Notes: generated by a model not told the origin, from the letters alone. 19,914 nucleotides of DNA from Flavobacteriales bacterium (GCA_947458985.1 CANHBA010000016.1:1-19914), one strand, 5' to 3'. Counted from the stretch's first letter, positions 1 through 7,312 are shown. Numbers and translations are program-made.

Positions 1-969
1 ATTCTTCTTTTCCGGATGGATACGCGCAAAAGCCGATTGAACAGCGAGCGTACCTTCATGGAAACCACAGAGGATGAGCTTGAGTTTGTTCTCGTAAGTA
101 TTGACATCGCCAATTGCGTAGATACCTGGGATATTCGTAGAATAATCGAGGGTATTGACTTTAATAGCGCTTTTTTCAATTTCTAAGCCCCAATCGCCGA
201 TTGGTCCGAGACTTGGTTTGAGGCCAAACAACGGAATGAAATGATCGGCTGGAATACTGCGTTCACCGTCTTTTTGATGCGTAACAAGCACATGTTCGAG
301 CTGATCAGCACCTTGCAAACCTGTTACTTCTGCTTCGGTAACGAGATCGATTTCGCCACTTTCAGCCATGTCGATGACGCGTTGTACGGAGTCGAGGTGC
401 CCACGGAAAGAGCTACTGCGGTGTACTAAAATAACGCGTTTGGCAATTTTGCGTTCTGCTAAATAAATGGACCAATCTAGAGCGGAGTCGCCGCCGCCTG
501 CAATGACACAAACTTTGTCTTGGTAAATTTCTGGATTTCTGATGATGTACTCTACACCCTTGTCTTCAAAATCGGTGATATTTGCAATAGGTGGTTTGCG
601 CGGTTCGAATACGCCAAGACCGCCAGCAATCATGACAATTGGTGCGCGGTGTGCAGTGCCCCTTACCGTTGTAACGATAAACTGACCTTCTTCGTCTTTG
701 TCGATAGTCATGGCGGCTTCACCTAGCGTAAAACCAGGCTTAAATGGAGCAGCTTGTTCCATGAGGTTGTCGATGAGTTCACCTGCTAATATAGAAGGAA
801 AGCCAGGGATATCGTAAATCGGTTTTTTTGGATAGATTTCTGAACATTGCCCACCAGGTTGTGGCAATGAATCGATGAGGTGGCAGCGCAATTTGAGTAA
901 GCCGGCTTCAAAAACAGTAAATAAGCCAACAGGGCCTGCACCAATAATGATAATGTCTGTTTGAATCAT
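1..969 (-). CDS. Ferredoxin--NADP(+) reductase, type 2 (thioredoxin-reductase-like flavoprotein), 3' end missing
   Basis: My own translation from the ATG at 967-969 gives 323 codons without a stop, running off the window edge, so only the C-terminal tail is missing (family members are about 330-350 residues). The protein starts MIQTDIIIIGAGPVGL, the FAD-binding GxGxxG fold, followed by PQPGGQCSEIYP. A second dinucleotide-binding motif, VIAGGGDSALDW, lies near residue 167 and binds NADPH. The C-terminal FAD motif IYAIGDV is near residue 283. The redox CxxC of true thioredoxin reductases is absent, which points to type 2 ferredoxin/flavodoxin-NADP reductase (Bacillus YumC-like) passing electrons between NADPH and ferredoxin or flavodoxin in the cytoplasm. 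It follows the aldo/keto reductase gene by 12 bases and is the last visible gene of the operon. The natural electron partner cannot be read from the sequence. Confidence 0.85.
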   Translation of the reverse strand, partial: MIQTDIIIIGAGPVGLFTVFEAGLLKLRCHLIDSLPQPGGQCSEIYPKKPIYDIPGFPSILAGELIDNLMEQAAPFKPGFTLGEAAMTIDKDEEGQFIVTTVRGTAHRAPIVMIAGGLGVFEPRKPPIANITDFEDKGVEYIIRNPEIYQDKVCVIAGGGDSALDWSIYLAERKIAKRVILVHRSSSFRGHLDSVQRVIDMAESGEIDLVTEAEVTGLQGADQLEHVLVTHQKDGERSIPADHFIPLFGLKPSLGPIGDWGLEIEKSAIKVNTLDYSTNIPGIYAIGDVNTYENKLKLILCGFHEGTLAVQSAFARIHPEKKN

Positions 970-981
970 GATGAGAAACGA

Positions 982-1971
982 TTAAAATGCGGGAAATTCA
1001 GGTTTGTTTTGTAAAATATCTTCGATGCGTTGCATGACGTCTGGCGTCAAGAGTTCTTGTGCGCCAAGTGCTTGCATGTTCTCTTGCAACTGCTGCAATT
1101 TGCTTGCACCTAAAATGACGGTTGATACATTTGGGTTTTTCAAGCACCAAGCCAAACTCATGACTGGTAAAGACAAACCGAGTTCTTTGGCTAAGTTACC
1201 AAGTGCCAAAACCGCTGTAATGCGCTCTTGCGTTAAGTTGCGTTCTTTGAGCCACTCTAGGCCATCCATGCCCAAGCGCGTACCGTCTGGGAATTGGTCG
1301 TTGTATTTACCACTGAGAATGCCACTTGCAAGTGGAGACCAAATAGTGGTGCCTAAACCAACACTTTTATAAATTTGAGAGAATTCGACTTCAACTTTAT
1401 TGCGCACAAACATGTTGTATTCAGGTTGCTCTACAATTGGCCCAATCAGGTGATTTTGTTTGGCAAACATGTGCGCTTCCATGATTTCTTGTGCCGACCA
1501 TTCTGATGTACCCCAGTACAAAATTTTGCCTTGCATAATAAGTTGGTGCATGGTCCAGACGGTTTCTTCGATTGGCGTTTGTTTGTCTGGGCGATGGCAG
1601 TAGTAGAGGTCTAGATAATCCAATTGAAAACGCTTCAATGCAGCCTCACAGGCCTCAACAAGGTGTTTGCGGCTCAAGCCTTTTTGCGTAGGCAGTTCTC
1701 CGCCAATGCCAAAGAAAGCTTTACTGCTCACAATATAGGAGTCTCTAGACCAACCTTTTTTCTTGAGAATGGCGCCCATGACTTCTTCGCTTTTGCCACG
1801 CGCATAAATTTCTGCGTTGTCAAAAAAGTTGATTCCTTGCTCATAGGCGTAGGTCATGAGTGCTTCTGCGGTATCGTCGGAGATTTGTTTTCCAAAAGTA
1901 AGCCAAGACCCTAGGGAGAGGCGGCTCACTTGCAAGCCACTTTTTCCTAGGTTTTTATATTGCATTTCCAT
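982..1971 (-). CDS. Aldo/keto reductase, Kv-beta/YghZ-like (AKR superfamily)
   Basis: This 329-residue TIM-barrel oxidoreductase probably reduces aldehydes or ketones with NADPH in the cytoplasm. The AKR catalytic tetrad is visible: Asp51 and Tyr56 in FFDNAEIYARG, Lys84 in VSSKAFF, and His126 in LYYCHRPD. The late motif VILGASKLQQL (about residues 286-296) belongs to the cofactor-binding region. The opening YKNLGKSGLQVSRLSLGSW and the FFDNAEIYARGKSEE motif resemble the voltage-gated potassium channel beta-subunit/YghZ branch. The first ATG (1969-1971) overlaps the end of the EamA transporter gene by 17 bases. A second ATG two codons later (1963-1965) gives an equally good N-terminus. The substrate is unknown. 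Confidence 0.88.
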   Translation of the reverse strand: MEMQYKNLGKSGLQVSRLSLGSWLTFGKQISDDTAEALMTYAYEQGINFFDNAEIYARGKSEEVMGAILKKKGWSRDSYIVSSKAFFGIGGELPTQKGLSRKHLVEACEAALKRFQLDYLDLYYCHRPDKQTPIEETVWTMHQLIMQGKILYWGTSEWSAQEIMEAHMFAKQNHLIGPIVEQPEYNMFVRNKVEVEFSQIYKSVGLGTTIWSPLASGILSGKYNDQFPDGTRLGMDGLEWLKERNLTQERITAVLALGNLAKELGLSLPVMSLAWCLKNPNVSTVILGASKLQQLQENMQALGAQELLTPDVMQRIEDILQNKPEFPAF

Positions 1972-2863
1972 AGTTTGTATTTGCTATTTTTCGTTGTTTG
2001 TGTTTCCAAATGCCGTTGGCGAGTACAACTATTAAAATCATGGCTGCACCCCAATAAAACGAAGTTTGGAGTAATTTGTGCTCTTTGAGCAGCACAATTG
2101 CTAAAAGAATGGTGTAAATCGGTTCTAAATTGATGCTTAGTGATACACTAAAAGCCCCGAGGCGCTTGACAATATCAATTGTTGCTAAGAAGGCAAAAGA
2201 AGTACAAAGGATGCCTAAAAAGAGCAACCAATAAAAATCTGAGGCAGTCATTTTAAAAAGATCCATGCTCCATTTCCCTTGACTCATAAAAAAGATACTG
2301 AGCGCAATAAAACCTGTCGTGAGCTCTGTAAGGCTGAGGCCTGGAGTATCGGTTTGTTGGGCAAGTTTGCCGTTGGCTACAGAGAAGATTCCGGCACATA
2401 AAGCTGATACCAAGCCAATGAGCACTGCTTTTAACTCTTCACCTTTGAAATCATGGGTCACAAAATAGATGCCGCCAATGACCAAAAGCCCCATTGTAAA
2501 TTCAATCCAGGAGAAGCGCTTGCGCATGATCAGCGGTTCTAGCCAAGTAACATGTAGGGTGGTGGTAGACAAGCAAAGAATGCCAAGCGACGCGGTTGAC
2601 AACTGAATAGAGGTGTAGAAGGTAAGCCAATGCAGCGCAACCACTAAACCAACCATGACAGCCCAAAAAAGTGTTTTACCTTTCGGGAAAATCATTTTTT
2701 TGGTAAAAAACATATAGACCGCCAAAGCAAGCGCAGCTATCCACAAGCGATGCCAAACAATGAGCAGCGCGTCTAGATGGATGAGTTTGCCCAAAATACC
2801 GGTAAAGCCCCACATAAAAATGATGAGGTGCAGTAAAAAGTGATAGCGGTATTGTTGGAACAA
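1955..2863 (-). CDS. EamA-family (DMT) transporter with probable TTG start
   Basis: Integral inner-membrane protein of the drug/metabolite transporter superfamily, with two EamA repeats and hydrophobic segments along its whole length. Family-like features are YRYHFLLHLIIFMWGFTGIL at the N-terminus and SINLEPIYTILLAIVLLKE in the second repeat, where the conserved Glu-Pro sits. The open frame extends upstream to an ATG at 3004, but that part overlaps the DUF2911 gene and encodes polar sequence (KAQSKRQKSLSKLPKQ) unlike a transporter. The TTG at 2861-2863 gives 302 residues, the usual length, and lies 19 bases after the DUF2911 stop. I therefore chose it; the next ATG, at the FMWG methionine, would remove part of the first membrane segment. 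The substrate (amino acid or metabolite, probably export) is unknown. It overlaps the aldo/keto reductase start by 17 bases. Confidence 0.82.
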   Translation of the reverse strand: MFQQYRYHFLLHLIIFMWGFTGILGKLIHLDALLIVWHRLWIAALALAVYMFFTKKMIFPKGKTLFWAVMVGLVVALHWLTFYTSIQLSTASLGILCLSTTTLHVTWLEPLIMRKRFSWIEFTMGLLVIGGIYFVTHDFKGEELKAVLIGLVSALCAGIFSVANGKLAQQTDTPGLSLTELTTGFIALSIFFMSQGKWSMDLFKMTASDFYWLLFLGILCTSFAFLATIDIVKRLGAFSVSLSINLEPIYTILLAIVLLKEHKLLQTSFYWGAAMILIVVLANGIWKHKQRKIANTNYGNAI

Positions 2864-2882
2864 CTGTATTGTTTTGAGTTGA

Positions 2883-3728
2883 TTAGCGTTTTTTAGACCA
2901 TTCTTCGATAGACTTCTCGTTGGCGCGCACATAGGCGTCATCACCGTCTGCTTTGGCAGCTTCGATAGAGATTTTTGCCGTTTCGATTGCGCCTTTGTAG
3001 TCACCGTTGGCCGCTTGTAATTGTGCTTTGAGGCGGGTCATCCAGTAGGCAGAAGGGCCGCGGAGTTCGACAGCTTTGGTTGACCATTCGAGCGCTTTTT
3101 TGAGGTCGAGGTTTTCATTGAAATAATAGGTTGCAGCTGCGTGGTAATCGTTGGCAGCAGGCCCAGCCATAGTTTTGTCAATACTTGCCAAAACCTTTGC
3201 TTTTGTGTTCAGGCTAAAAGGTAAGCTTACTTTTGTGTTTTCCCAGGTAATGAGGAGGGTACCGCCGTTATTGGTAAGCGCATCGATATTGATGGCTAAG
3301 TTTTCTTGAAAATCTTGCGTTTTTTGTACGTTAGCATTCACTTGTAGCACAACTTTTTTAGCGTCCCATGGTTCAGGCAAGCCCCAATTTGAATAGTCAG
3401 CATAAAAATAGAGTTCCCAATTGGTTTGCCCTGGTTTGGCAAAAAGGGCGTAGGTGCCAGCTTTGAGGGTGTCTTTGCCAAAAATGAGGGCCTCGCTGGT
3501 TGTTACTTTTGTATTTTCGTTGGCTCCTAGACGCCACATTTGCCCGTAAGGGATGAGGTCTCCAAAAATGACACGGCCTTTGGCGCCCGGTCTTGAATAA
3601 TCGATTTGGATGTCAGCTAAGCCAACTTTTTGTTGAAGTTTGGCAACTGGACTTGCTTTTGGAGTCAAGACTTGTGCGTTGCTGCTCACTGACAAGCCAA
3701 CTGCGATAATAAAGAGTAGTTTTTTCAT
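2883..3728 (-). CDS. Exported DUF2911 protein with C-terminal TPR-like helices
   Basis: This 281-residue protein has an N-terminal signal peptide (MKKLLFIIAVGLSVSSNAQ, cleavage probably after SNA). DUF2911 covers about residues 22-165 and shows the family's conserved run: DYSRPGAKGRVIFG, then PYGQMWRLGANE, then LKAGTYALFAKPG with WELYFY. Residues from about 185 to the end are helical and resemble tetratricopeptide repeats (YYFNENLDLKKALEWSTKAV, then NGDYKGAIETAKISIEAAK). The family is common in Bacteroidota and its biochemical role is unknown to me; a periplasmic location follows from the signal peptide. The gene starts six bases after the lipoprotein stop, so the two are probably co-transcribed. 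Confidence 0.85.
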   Translation of the reverse strand: MKKLLFIIAVGLSVSSNAQVLTPKASPVAKLQQKVGLADIQIDYSRPGAKGRVIFGDLIPYGQMWRLGANENTKVTTSEALIFGKDTLKAGTYALFAKPGQTNWELYFYADYSNWGLPEPWDAKKVVLQVNANVQKTQDFQENLAINIDALTNNGGTLLITWENTKVSLPFSLNTKAKVLASIDKTMAGPAANDYHAAATYYFNENLDLKKALEWSTKAVELRGPSAYWMTRLKAQLQAANGDYKGAIETAKISIEAAKADGDDAYVRANEKSIEEWSKKR

Positions 3729-3734
3729 AGGATT

Positions 3735-4808
3735 TTAATTTGTAAACAAGCTGTTAGGCGGGATGTTCACCGGAAGTGAAAGTTCCCAATTAGGACGAAT
3801 TTTGATTTTTTCAGGGTAAATATAAAGCGCTTCTGCACGTTCTCGCTTTTGAAGATCAATTGGGTCCCACTTTTGATTGTTATTTTGGTCCGCTACAATC
3901 CTGAGGGTATAGAGCCCCGCTGAAAGAGAATCAAGTGTAAGAGTATGTTTTTCGACGCGCATCTTTTGAGAAAGAACCTCTCCCAAATATAACTCCAATA
4001 ATAGGTTAGGGCTGATTGTATCGATTTCAATAATGAGTGAACTCACTTGACTTTGAACAGCGCTAGAGTCCGATTTTTTTTCGATGAGTTTGGAAGTTGT
4101 AGCGCTGCTATCGCTGTCATTCAAGGGCTTTGAAAGGAAAAAGGAAAGCGTGTCGTTTTGAACTTGACTAAGTTGAATAGATTCAAAAAACACATCCTGA
4201 CTTTCAGCTGTTGAACATGCGCCATCTTGGTTGTCATCGATATATGCTTTGAGGAAATATGCACCATCTTTGAGGCCTTTCAACTGCAATTTACCTTGCT
4301 GGTCAAAGCGCCCGATGTAACGCGCCGTGCGGCTGGTGTCTGTTAGATACAAGCCTAAATTGATGGTGGCGGCTTTTGCGTTGGGTAAAATTTCTTTGGC
4401 ATTAGCAAAGAGTTGCAAAGAATCGAGAACCGGCCCTGTGGAAAAAGTCCAGGTCATTAATGAATCATTGCCTTCGGTCAGGTCTTTGATGCCGCCGTTG
4501 CTCATGAGTGTGTAGGTAGTTTGGGGCTGTAAAGAATCGAGGAAGCGGATGCGTAATGTTTTGCCTTTGAGCTCGTAATTGAGCCGGCTATCTGCCGGCA
4601 TTAGTAAAATGCGCTGTTGGGCTTGATCGAGTTTGATGAATTCATCAAATACCAAAAGTTGTTCAGTGGAGCGCACATTGCATTGTTTGTCTGTTATGGT
4701 TTGCCCAAGCACCTGAGGCGCGCGTTCGTCTGCCGGGCCACCGCTGATGGTGCCCACCTGAGCACAAGCGCCAAGCAGTAAAGCCATCACAAAAGCCCAG
4801 CGAACCAT
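3735..4808 (-). CDS. Ig-like (Big_5-type) domain lipoprotein
   Basis: A 357-residue lipoprotein. The short signal MVRWAFVMALLLGAC has a lipobox LGAC with the lipidated Cys15. The mature protein starts with GTISGGPADERAP, the GGPxDExxP signature of the Bacteroidota Ig-like domain lipoproteins, followed by a Big_5-like domain with LQPQTTYTLMSNGGIKDLTEGND and the closing WTFSTG. Two acidic Asx-rich loops, IDDNQDGACSTAES and ADQNNNQKWDPID, look like calcium-binding turns ending carbohydrate-binding-like beta domains; this is inference. Between them lies a serine/aspartate-rich linker. From memory the family is often longer (above 500 residues), so this member is compact. I chose ATG 4806-4808 because the next methionine leaves too short a signal before the cysteine; the start overlaps msrC by 22 bases. 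The function is unknown; an outer-membrane or surface location is likely. Confidence 0.8.
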   Translation of the reverse strand: MVRWAFVMALLLGACAQVGTISGGPADERAPQVLGQTITDKQCNVRSTEQLLVFDEFIKLDQAQQRILLMPADSRLNYELKGKTLRIRFLDSLQPQTTYTLMSNGGIKDLTEGNDSLMTWTFSTGPVLDSLQLFANAKEILPNAKAATINLGLYLTDTSRTARYIGRFDQQGKLQLKGLKDGAYFLKAYIDDNQDGACSTAESQDVFFESIQLSQVQNDTLSFFLSKPLNDSDSSATTSKLIEKKSDSSAVQSQVSSLIIEIDTISPNLLLELYLGEVLSQKMRVEKHTLTLDSLSAGLYTLRIVADQNNNQKWDPIDLQKRERAEALYIYPEKIKIRPNWELSLPVNIPPNSLFTN

Positions 4809-5266
4809 GTTATGAGTTTTTCGATTTCTACTTGGTCAATTTCATCGAAGTCAGCAATTTTGGTGCTATCGATATCGAGTACTCCCCAAACTTTTTGGTC
4901 TTTGAAAATGGGAACTACTAATTCGCTTTGAGACAAAGCACTACAGGCAATATGGCCAGGAAAATCAGAGACATTTGGCACGAGCATGCTCTTTTGTTCA
5001 GCCCAAGCACTGCCACAAACACCTTTTGCATAAGCTATTCGGGTGCAGGCAATAGGGCCTTGAAAAGGACCTAACACGAGTTCGTCTTGGCGCACAATAT
5101 AAAAACCAATCCAAAACCAACCAAATGCGTCTTTTAAAGCCGCGCAAAAATTGGCCATATTCGCAACTACATCTGTTTCCACGCCAAGGAGTGCTTCTAA
5201 CTGAGGTCGGAGTTCAGTGTAGCGCGAAAGTTTGTCTTCGGATTTGAAAAAAAGTTGCTCTGCCAT
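4787..5266 (-). CDS. msrC: Free methionine-(R)-sulfoxide reductase (GAF domain)
   Basis: This 159-residue single GAF-domain enzyme reduces free methionine-R-sulfoxide to methionine in the cytoplasm, usually at the expense of thioredoxin. The family cysteines are present: Cys74 in GPIACTRI, Cys84 in GVCGSAW and Cys108 in GHIACSALSQSE. Their spacing (10 and 24 residues) equals that of Cys84/94/118 of the E. coli enzyme YebR. The acidic motif GVLDIDS (about residues 128-134) and the WIGFYIV strand complete the GAF fold. It is the first gene of the six-gene minus-strand group; its stop lies inside the following lipoprotein gene, suggesting translational coupling. A plain signalling GAF protein is unlikely because the catalytic cysteines are intact. 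Confidence 0.92.
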   Translation of the reverse strand: MAEQLFFKSEDKLSRYTELRPQLEALLGVETDVVANMANFCAALKDAFGWFWIGFYIVRQDELVLGPFQGPIACTRIAYAKGVCGSAWAEQKSMLVPNVSDFPGHIACSALSQSELVVPIFKDQKVWGVLDIDSTKIADFDEIDQVEIEKLITWFAGLL

Positions 5267-5276
5267 AATGCGTTTA

Positions 5277-5306
5277 CAAATTTCACGTTTTTAAAGTGAT
5301 TGACAA
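5277..5306 (-). promoter_or_regulatory. Candidate promoter for the msrC operon in the divergent intergenic gap
   Basis: Reading the minus strand there is a TTG (5304-5306), a 19-base spacer and GAAATTTG (5277-5284), one base off the Bacteroidota TAnnTTTG -7 element. The start codon lies 11 bases further on, so the leader would be very short. The opposite strand of this 64-base gap must drive the exonuclease gene; its best candidate is TTACTTTG (5311-5318), without a good -33 element. No other feature is visible in the gap. Confidence 0.35.
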
Positions 5307-5330
5307 TCTTTTACTTTGTAAATTTCCACT

Positions 5331-6059
5331 ATGAATAAACAACTTCAACTCGAAAAGATCCTTTTTTTGGATATTGAAACGGTTCCGCAGGCCTATCAAT
5401 TTGAACAACTCGACGATAAATCAAAGGCGCTATTTGAAGCAAAAAATCGTTTTCAGATCAGCCCTGAAAAATCTATAGAACAAATTTTTGAGGACCGCGG
5501 CGGCATTTTAGCCGAATTTGGCAAAATCGTGTGCATCTCAGTAGGTATGCTGCACGAAGGAAGCCAGGGCAAGAGTATCCGCCTGAAATCCTACTACCAC
5601 GATGACGAAGAAACCTTGCTTAAGCAATTCAAGCGCTTATTGGATGATCATTACAACACGCAGTACCACGTACTTTGTGGCCACAATAGCAAAGAATTCG
5701 ATATCCCCTACATTTGCCGCCGCATGCTGATCAACGGCATTGCCTTGCCAAGTATTTTGCAGATTGCAGGCAAAAAACCTTGGGAAATCAGTCACATTGA
5801 CACCATGGAGCTCTGGAAATTCGGCGACTACAAATCGTATACCTCACTTTCTTTGTTGTGTCATGTCATGAACATCCCGACGCCAAAAGACGATATTTCA
5901 GGTGCCGATGTAGCGCGCGTGTATTACGAAGAAAACGACCTTCAACGCATTATGGTCTATTGCGAAAAAGATGTTGTGGCGCTTATTCAGCTCTTCTTGC
6001 GCTTACAAGGCGAGCCATTGGTCGATGAATTCAATATTTCATCTGCGAGCGCATCGTAA
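5331..6059 (+). CDS. PolB-like DEDDy 3'-5' exonuclease
   Basis: A 242-residue protein with the exonuclease fold of family B DNA polymerases but no polymerase domain. The DEDDy catalytic set can be read: Asp14 and Glu16 in LFLDIETVP (Exo I), Asp124 in GHNSKEFDIPYI (Exo II), and Tyr210 and Asp214 in YCEKDVVAL (Exo III, Tyr type). HIDTMELWKFGDYKSYTSL (residues 155-173) is also typical of the predicted PolB-related exonuclease family. Hydrolysis of single-stranded or mismatched DNA 3' ends is the expected activity; the cellular role is not established to my knowledge. It is a stand-alone gene, divergent from msrC, with the tRNA-Val gene facing it downstream. Confidence 0.85.
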   Translation: MNKQLQLEKILFLDIETVPQAYQFEQLDDKSKALFEAKNRFQISPEKSIEQIFEDRGGILAEFGKIVCISVGMLHEGSQGKSIRLKSYYHDDEETLLKQFKRLLDDHYNTQYHVLCGHNSKEFDIPYICRRMLINGIALPSILQIAGKKPWEISHIDTMELWKFGDYKSYTSLSLLCHVMNIPTPKDDISGADVARVYYEENDLQRIMVYCEKDVVALIQLFLRLQGEPLVDEFNISSASAS

Positions 6060-6070
6060 GAGGAGGCATA

Positions 6071-6099
6071 AAAAAACCTGACTCAAAAAAGTCAGGTTT
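6071..6099 (-). terminator. Intrinsic terminator of the tRNA-Val gene
   Basis: A perfect nine-pair stem AAACCTGAC/GTCAGGTTT (6074-6082 with 6091-6099) encloses an eight-base loop. On the minus strand the stem runs directly into a T tract at 6071-6076, placing a Rho-independent terminator just after the tRNA. On the plus strand the hairpin has no good T tract beyond its own three Ts, so it would end the exonuclease transcript only weakly. Confidence 0.82.
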
Positions 6100-6103
6100 G
6101 TAG

Positions 6104-6178
6104 TGAGTGATACTGGATTCGAACCAGTGACCCCTACCCTGTCAAGGTAGTGCTCTAAACCAACTGAGCTAATCACCC
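6104..6178 (-). tRNA. tRNA-Val (anticodon GAC)
   Basis: The 75-base minus-strand sequence folds into a full cloverleaf. The acceptor stem is GGGTGAT with ATCACTC (one G-U pair) and discriminator A. The D arm is GCTC/GAGC with the AGTTGGTTTA loop. The anticodon stem CTACC/GGTAG carries loop TTGACAG, giving anticodon GAC (plus-strand GTC at 6141-6143). The T arm is ACTGG/CCAGT with TTCGAAT. The 3' CCA is not encoded (the next bases read CTA), so it must be added by the nucleotidyltransferase. Tasp (GTC) was considered and excluded because GTC appears only on the plus strand. Confidence 0.96.
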
Positions 6179-6186
6179 GAGGAGTG

Positions 6187-6216
6187 CAAAGATACAAGTT
6201 TTTTTGAGCATGCAAA
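6187..6216 (-). promoter_or_regulatory. Bacteroidota-type promoter of tRNA-Val
   Basis: On the minus strand TTTG (6213-6216), an 18-base spacer and TATCTTTG (6187-6194) match the Bacteroidota -33/-7 consensus exactly. The -7 element ends eight bases before the mature tRNA 5' end, so the precursor leader would be at most a few bases. The element lies in the 65-base gap shared with the divergent ruvC gene. Confidence 0.8.
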
Positions 6217-6243
6217 GTCAATAGTGTGTAGTTTTACAGCAGA

Positions 6244-6801
6244 ATGAGTCACGACAAAATCATACTAGGCATAGATCCCGGCACCACCGTCATGGGTTAT
6301 GGCCTCATTCATATCCAGCAAAACAAGCTCAAACTCCTGAATTTCGGGGTCATACAACTGCACAAACTCAGTAATCATCCGGACAAACTCAAAAGAATTT
6401 TAGAAAGACTCAACGGGCTCATCGAAGAATACAAACCAGATGAAATGGCCATTGAGGCACCCTTTTTTGGAAAAAATGTGCAGTCGATGCTCAAATTAGG
6501 CAGGGCGCAAGGAGTTGCCATTGCAGCCGCCTTGAACCACAATATGCCTTTTGAAGAATATTCACCGCGCCGCATCAAGCAATCCATCACCGGAAGTGGA
6601 AGCGCATCTAAAGAGCAAGTTGCCGCCATGCTACAAAAGCTCCTCGATTTCCCTGAAATGCCAAAATACCTCGATGCAACAGATGGTTTGGGAGTGGCAG
6701 TTTGTCATCATTTTTCCAAAGGAGTGGGCGAACACAACAAAGCCAAAGGAGATTCCTGGACGGCATTTTTATCACAAAATCCGGAGCGTTTAAAGAAATG
6801 A
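6244..6801 (+). CDS. ruvC: Crossover junction endodeoxyribonuclease RuvC
   Basis: A 185-residue Holliday-junction resolvase that, with RuvAB, cuts four-way junctions during recombinational repair. The N-terminal strand ILGIDPGTTVMGYG carries the first catalytic aspartate (Asp11). Glu71 lies in AIEAPFFGKN, and the last acidic pair Asp144/Asp147 is in YLDATDGLGVAVCHH. The length is close to the usual 170-190. The stop TGA overlaps the rnhA start as ATGA (6798-6801), so the two are translationally coupled. A candidate -7 TAGTTTTA lies shortly before the start but lacks a well-spaced -33 element. Confidence 0.95.
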   Translation: MSHDKIILGIDPGTTVMGYGLIHIQQNKLKLLNFGVIQLHKLSNHPDKLKRILERLNGLIEEYKPDEMAIEAPFFGKNVQSMLKLGRAQGVAIAAALNHNMPFEEYSPRRIKQSITGSGSASKEQVAAMLQKLLDFPEMPKYLDATDGLGVAVCHHFSKGVGEHNKAKGDSWTAFLSQNPERLKK

Positions 6802-7265
6802 GTACGCAAAAAATAATGGTTTATACCGATGGTTCATCTAGGGGCAACCCTGGGCCAGGTGGTTTTGGAGCAATACTTGAATTTGGCAGCAAACGCATGG
6901 AGCTCAGTCAGGGTTTTCGGCGCACTACCAACAACCGAATGGAGCTAATGGCTGTTATTGTAGCGCTCGAGCACATCAAAAACAAAAATTACACTGTTGT
7001 GATCCATTCCGACTCTAAATACGTGATAGACTCTATCACCAAAGGTTGGGTTTTTGGCTGGGTAAAAAAAGGATTTAAGGATAAAAAAAACCCTGATTTA
7101 TGGCAGCGTTACCTGAACCTGCATCCAAATTTTAAACTCGAATTTGTTTGGGTAAAAGGGCATGCAGGGCATCCACAAAATGAGCGCTGCGATGAACTTG
7201 CCGTACAAGCCGCCACACAAGCACCTAAAAATATCGATACTTGGTTTGAGGCCAATCCAAACTAA
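6798..7265 (+). CDS. rnhA: Ribonuclease HI
   Basis: A 155-residue type 1 ribonuclease H that removes RNA from RNA-DNA hybrids. All active-site residues are visible: Asp11 in VYTDGSSRGNPGPGG, Glu49 in TTNNRMELMA, Asp72 in IHSDSKYVIDSI, His122 in VKGHAGHPQNE, and Asp132 in RCDELA. The frame is open further upstream to an ATG at 6702, but that stretch lies within ruvC and is unrelated to the family. The ATG at 6798, which begins MSTQKIMVYTDG, gives the normal length and a four-base ATGA overlap with ruvC. The basic insert around KKGFKDKKNPDLW is the handle region that helps bind the hybrid. It converges on metH with 39 bases between the stops and no clear terminator. Confidence 0.95.
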   Translation: MSTQKIMVYTDGSSRGNPGPGGFGAILEFGSKRMELSQGFRRTTNNRMELMAVIVALEHIKNKNYTVVIHSDSKYVIDSITKGWVFGWVKKGFKDKKNPDLWQRYLNLHPNFKLEFVWVKGHAGHPQNERCDELAVQAATQAPKNIDTWFEANPN

Positions 7266-7281
7266 CAATGAAAAGGCAATC

Positions 7282-7312
7282 GTTGAGTTAAACGAATTGT
7301 TGAGTTAAACGA
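7282..7312. repeat. 14-bp direct repeat between the converging rnhA and metH genes
   Basis: GTTGAGTTAAACGA occurs at 7282-7295 and again at 7299-7312, three bases apart. The second copy contains the metH stop codon and its last two codons. Each unit can form a weak hairpin (TCGTT/AACGA), too small for a convincing terminator. It looks like a local duplication of the metH end. Confidence 0.7.

Noticed and set aside
5267..5330. Sigma70-like TTGACA at 5300-5305 as a -35 element for the exonuclease
   Set aside because: No TATAAT-like element lies at a proper distance, and this lineage uses TAnnTTTG promoters; the match is probably chance.
6104..6178. tRNA-Asp from the GTC triplet visible on the plus strand
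   Set aside because: The gene is on the minus strand, where the seven-base loop reads TTGACAG, so the anticodon is GAC (valine).
6039..6221. A 60-codon minus-strand open frame across the tRNA region
   Set aside because: It covers tRNA-Val, its terminator and its promoter and has no protein-like features.
6702..6797. Longer rnhA starting inside ruvC
   Set aside because: The added residues are out-of-frame ruvC sequence; the family N-terminus begins at the ATGA overlap.
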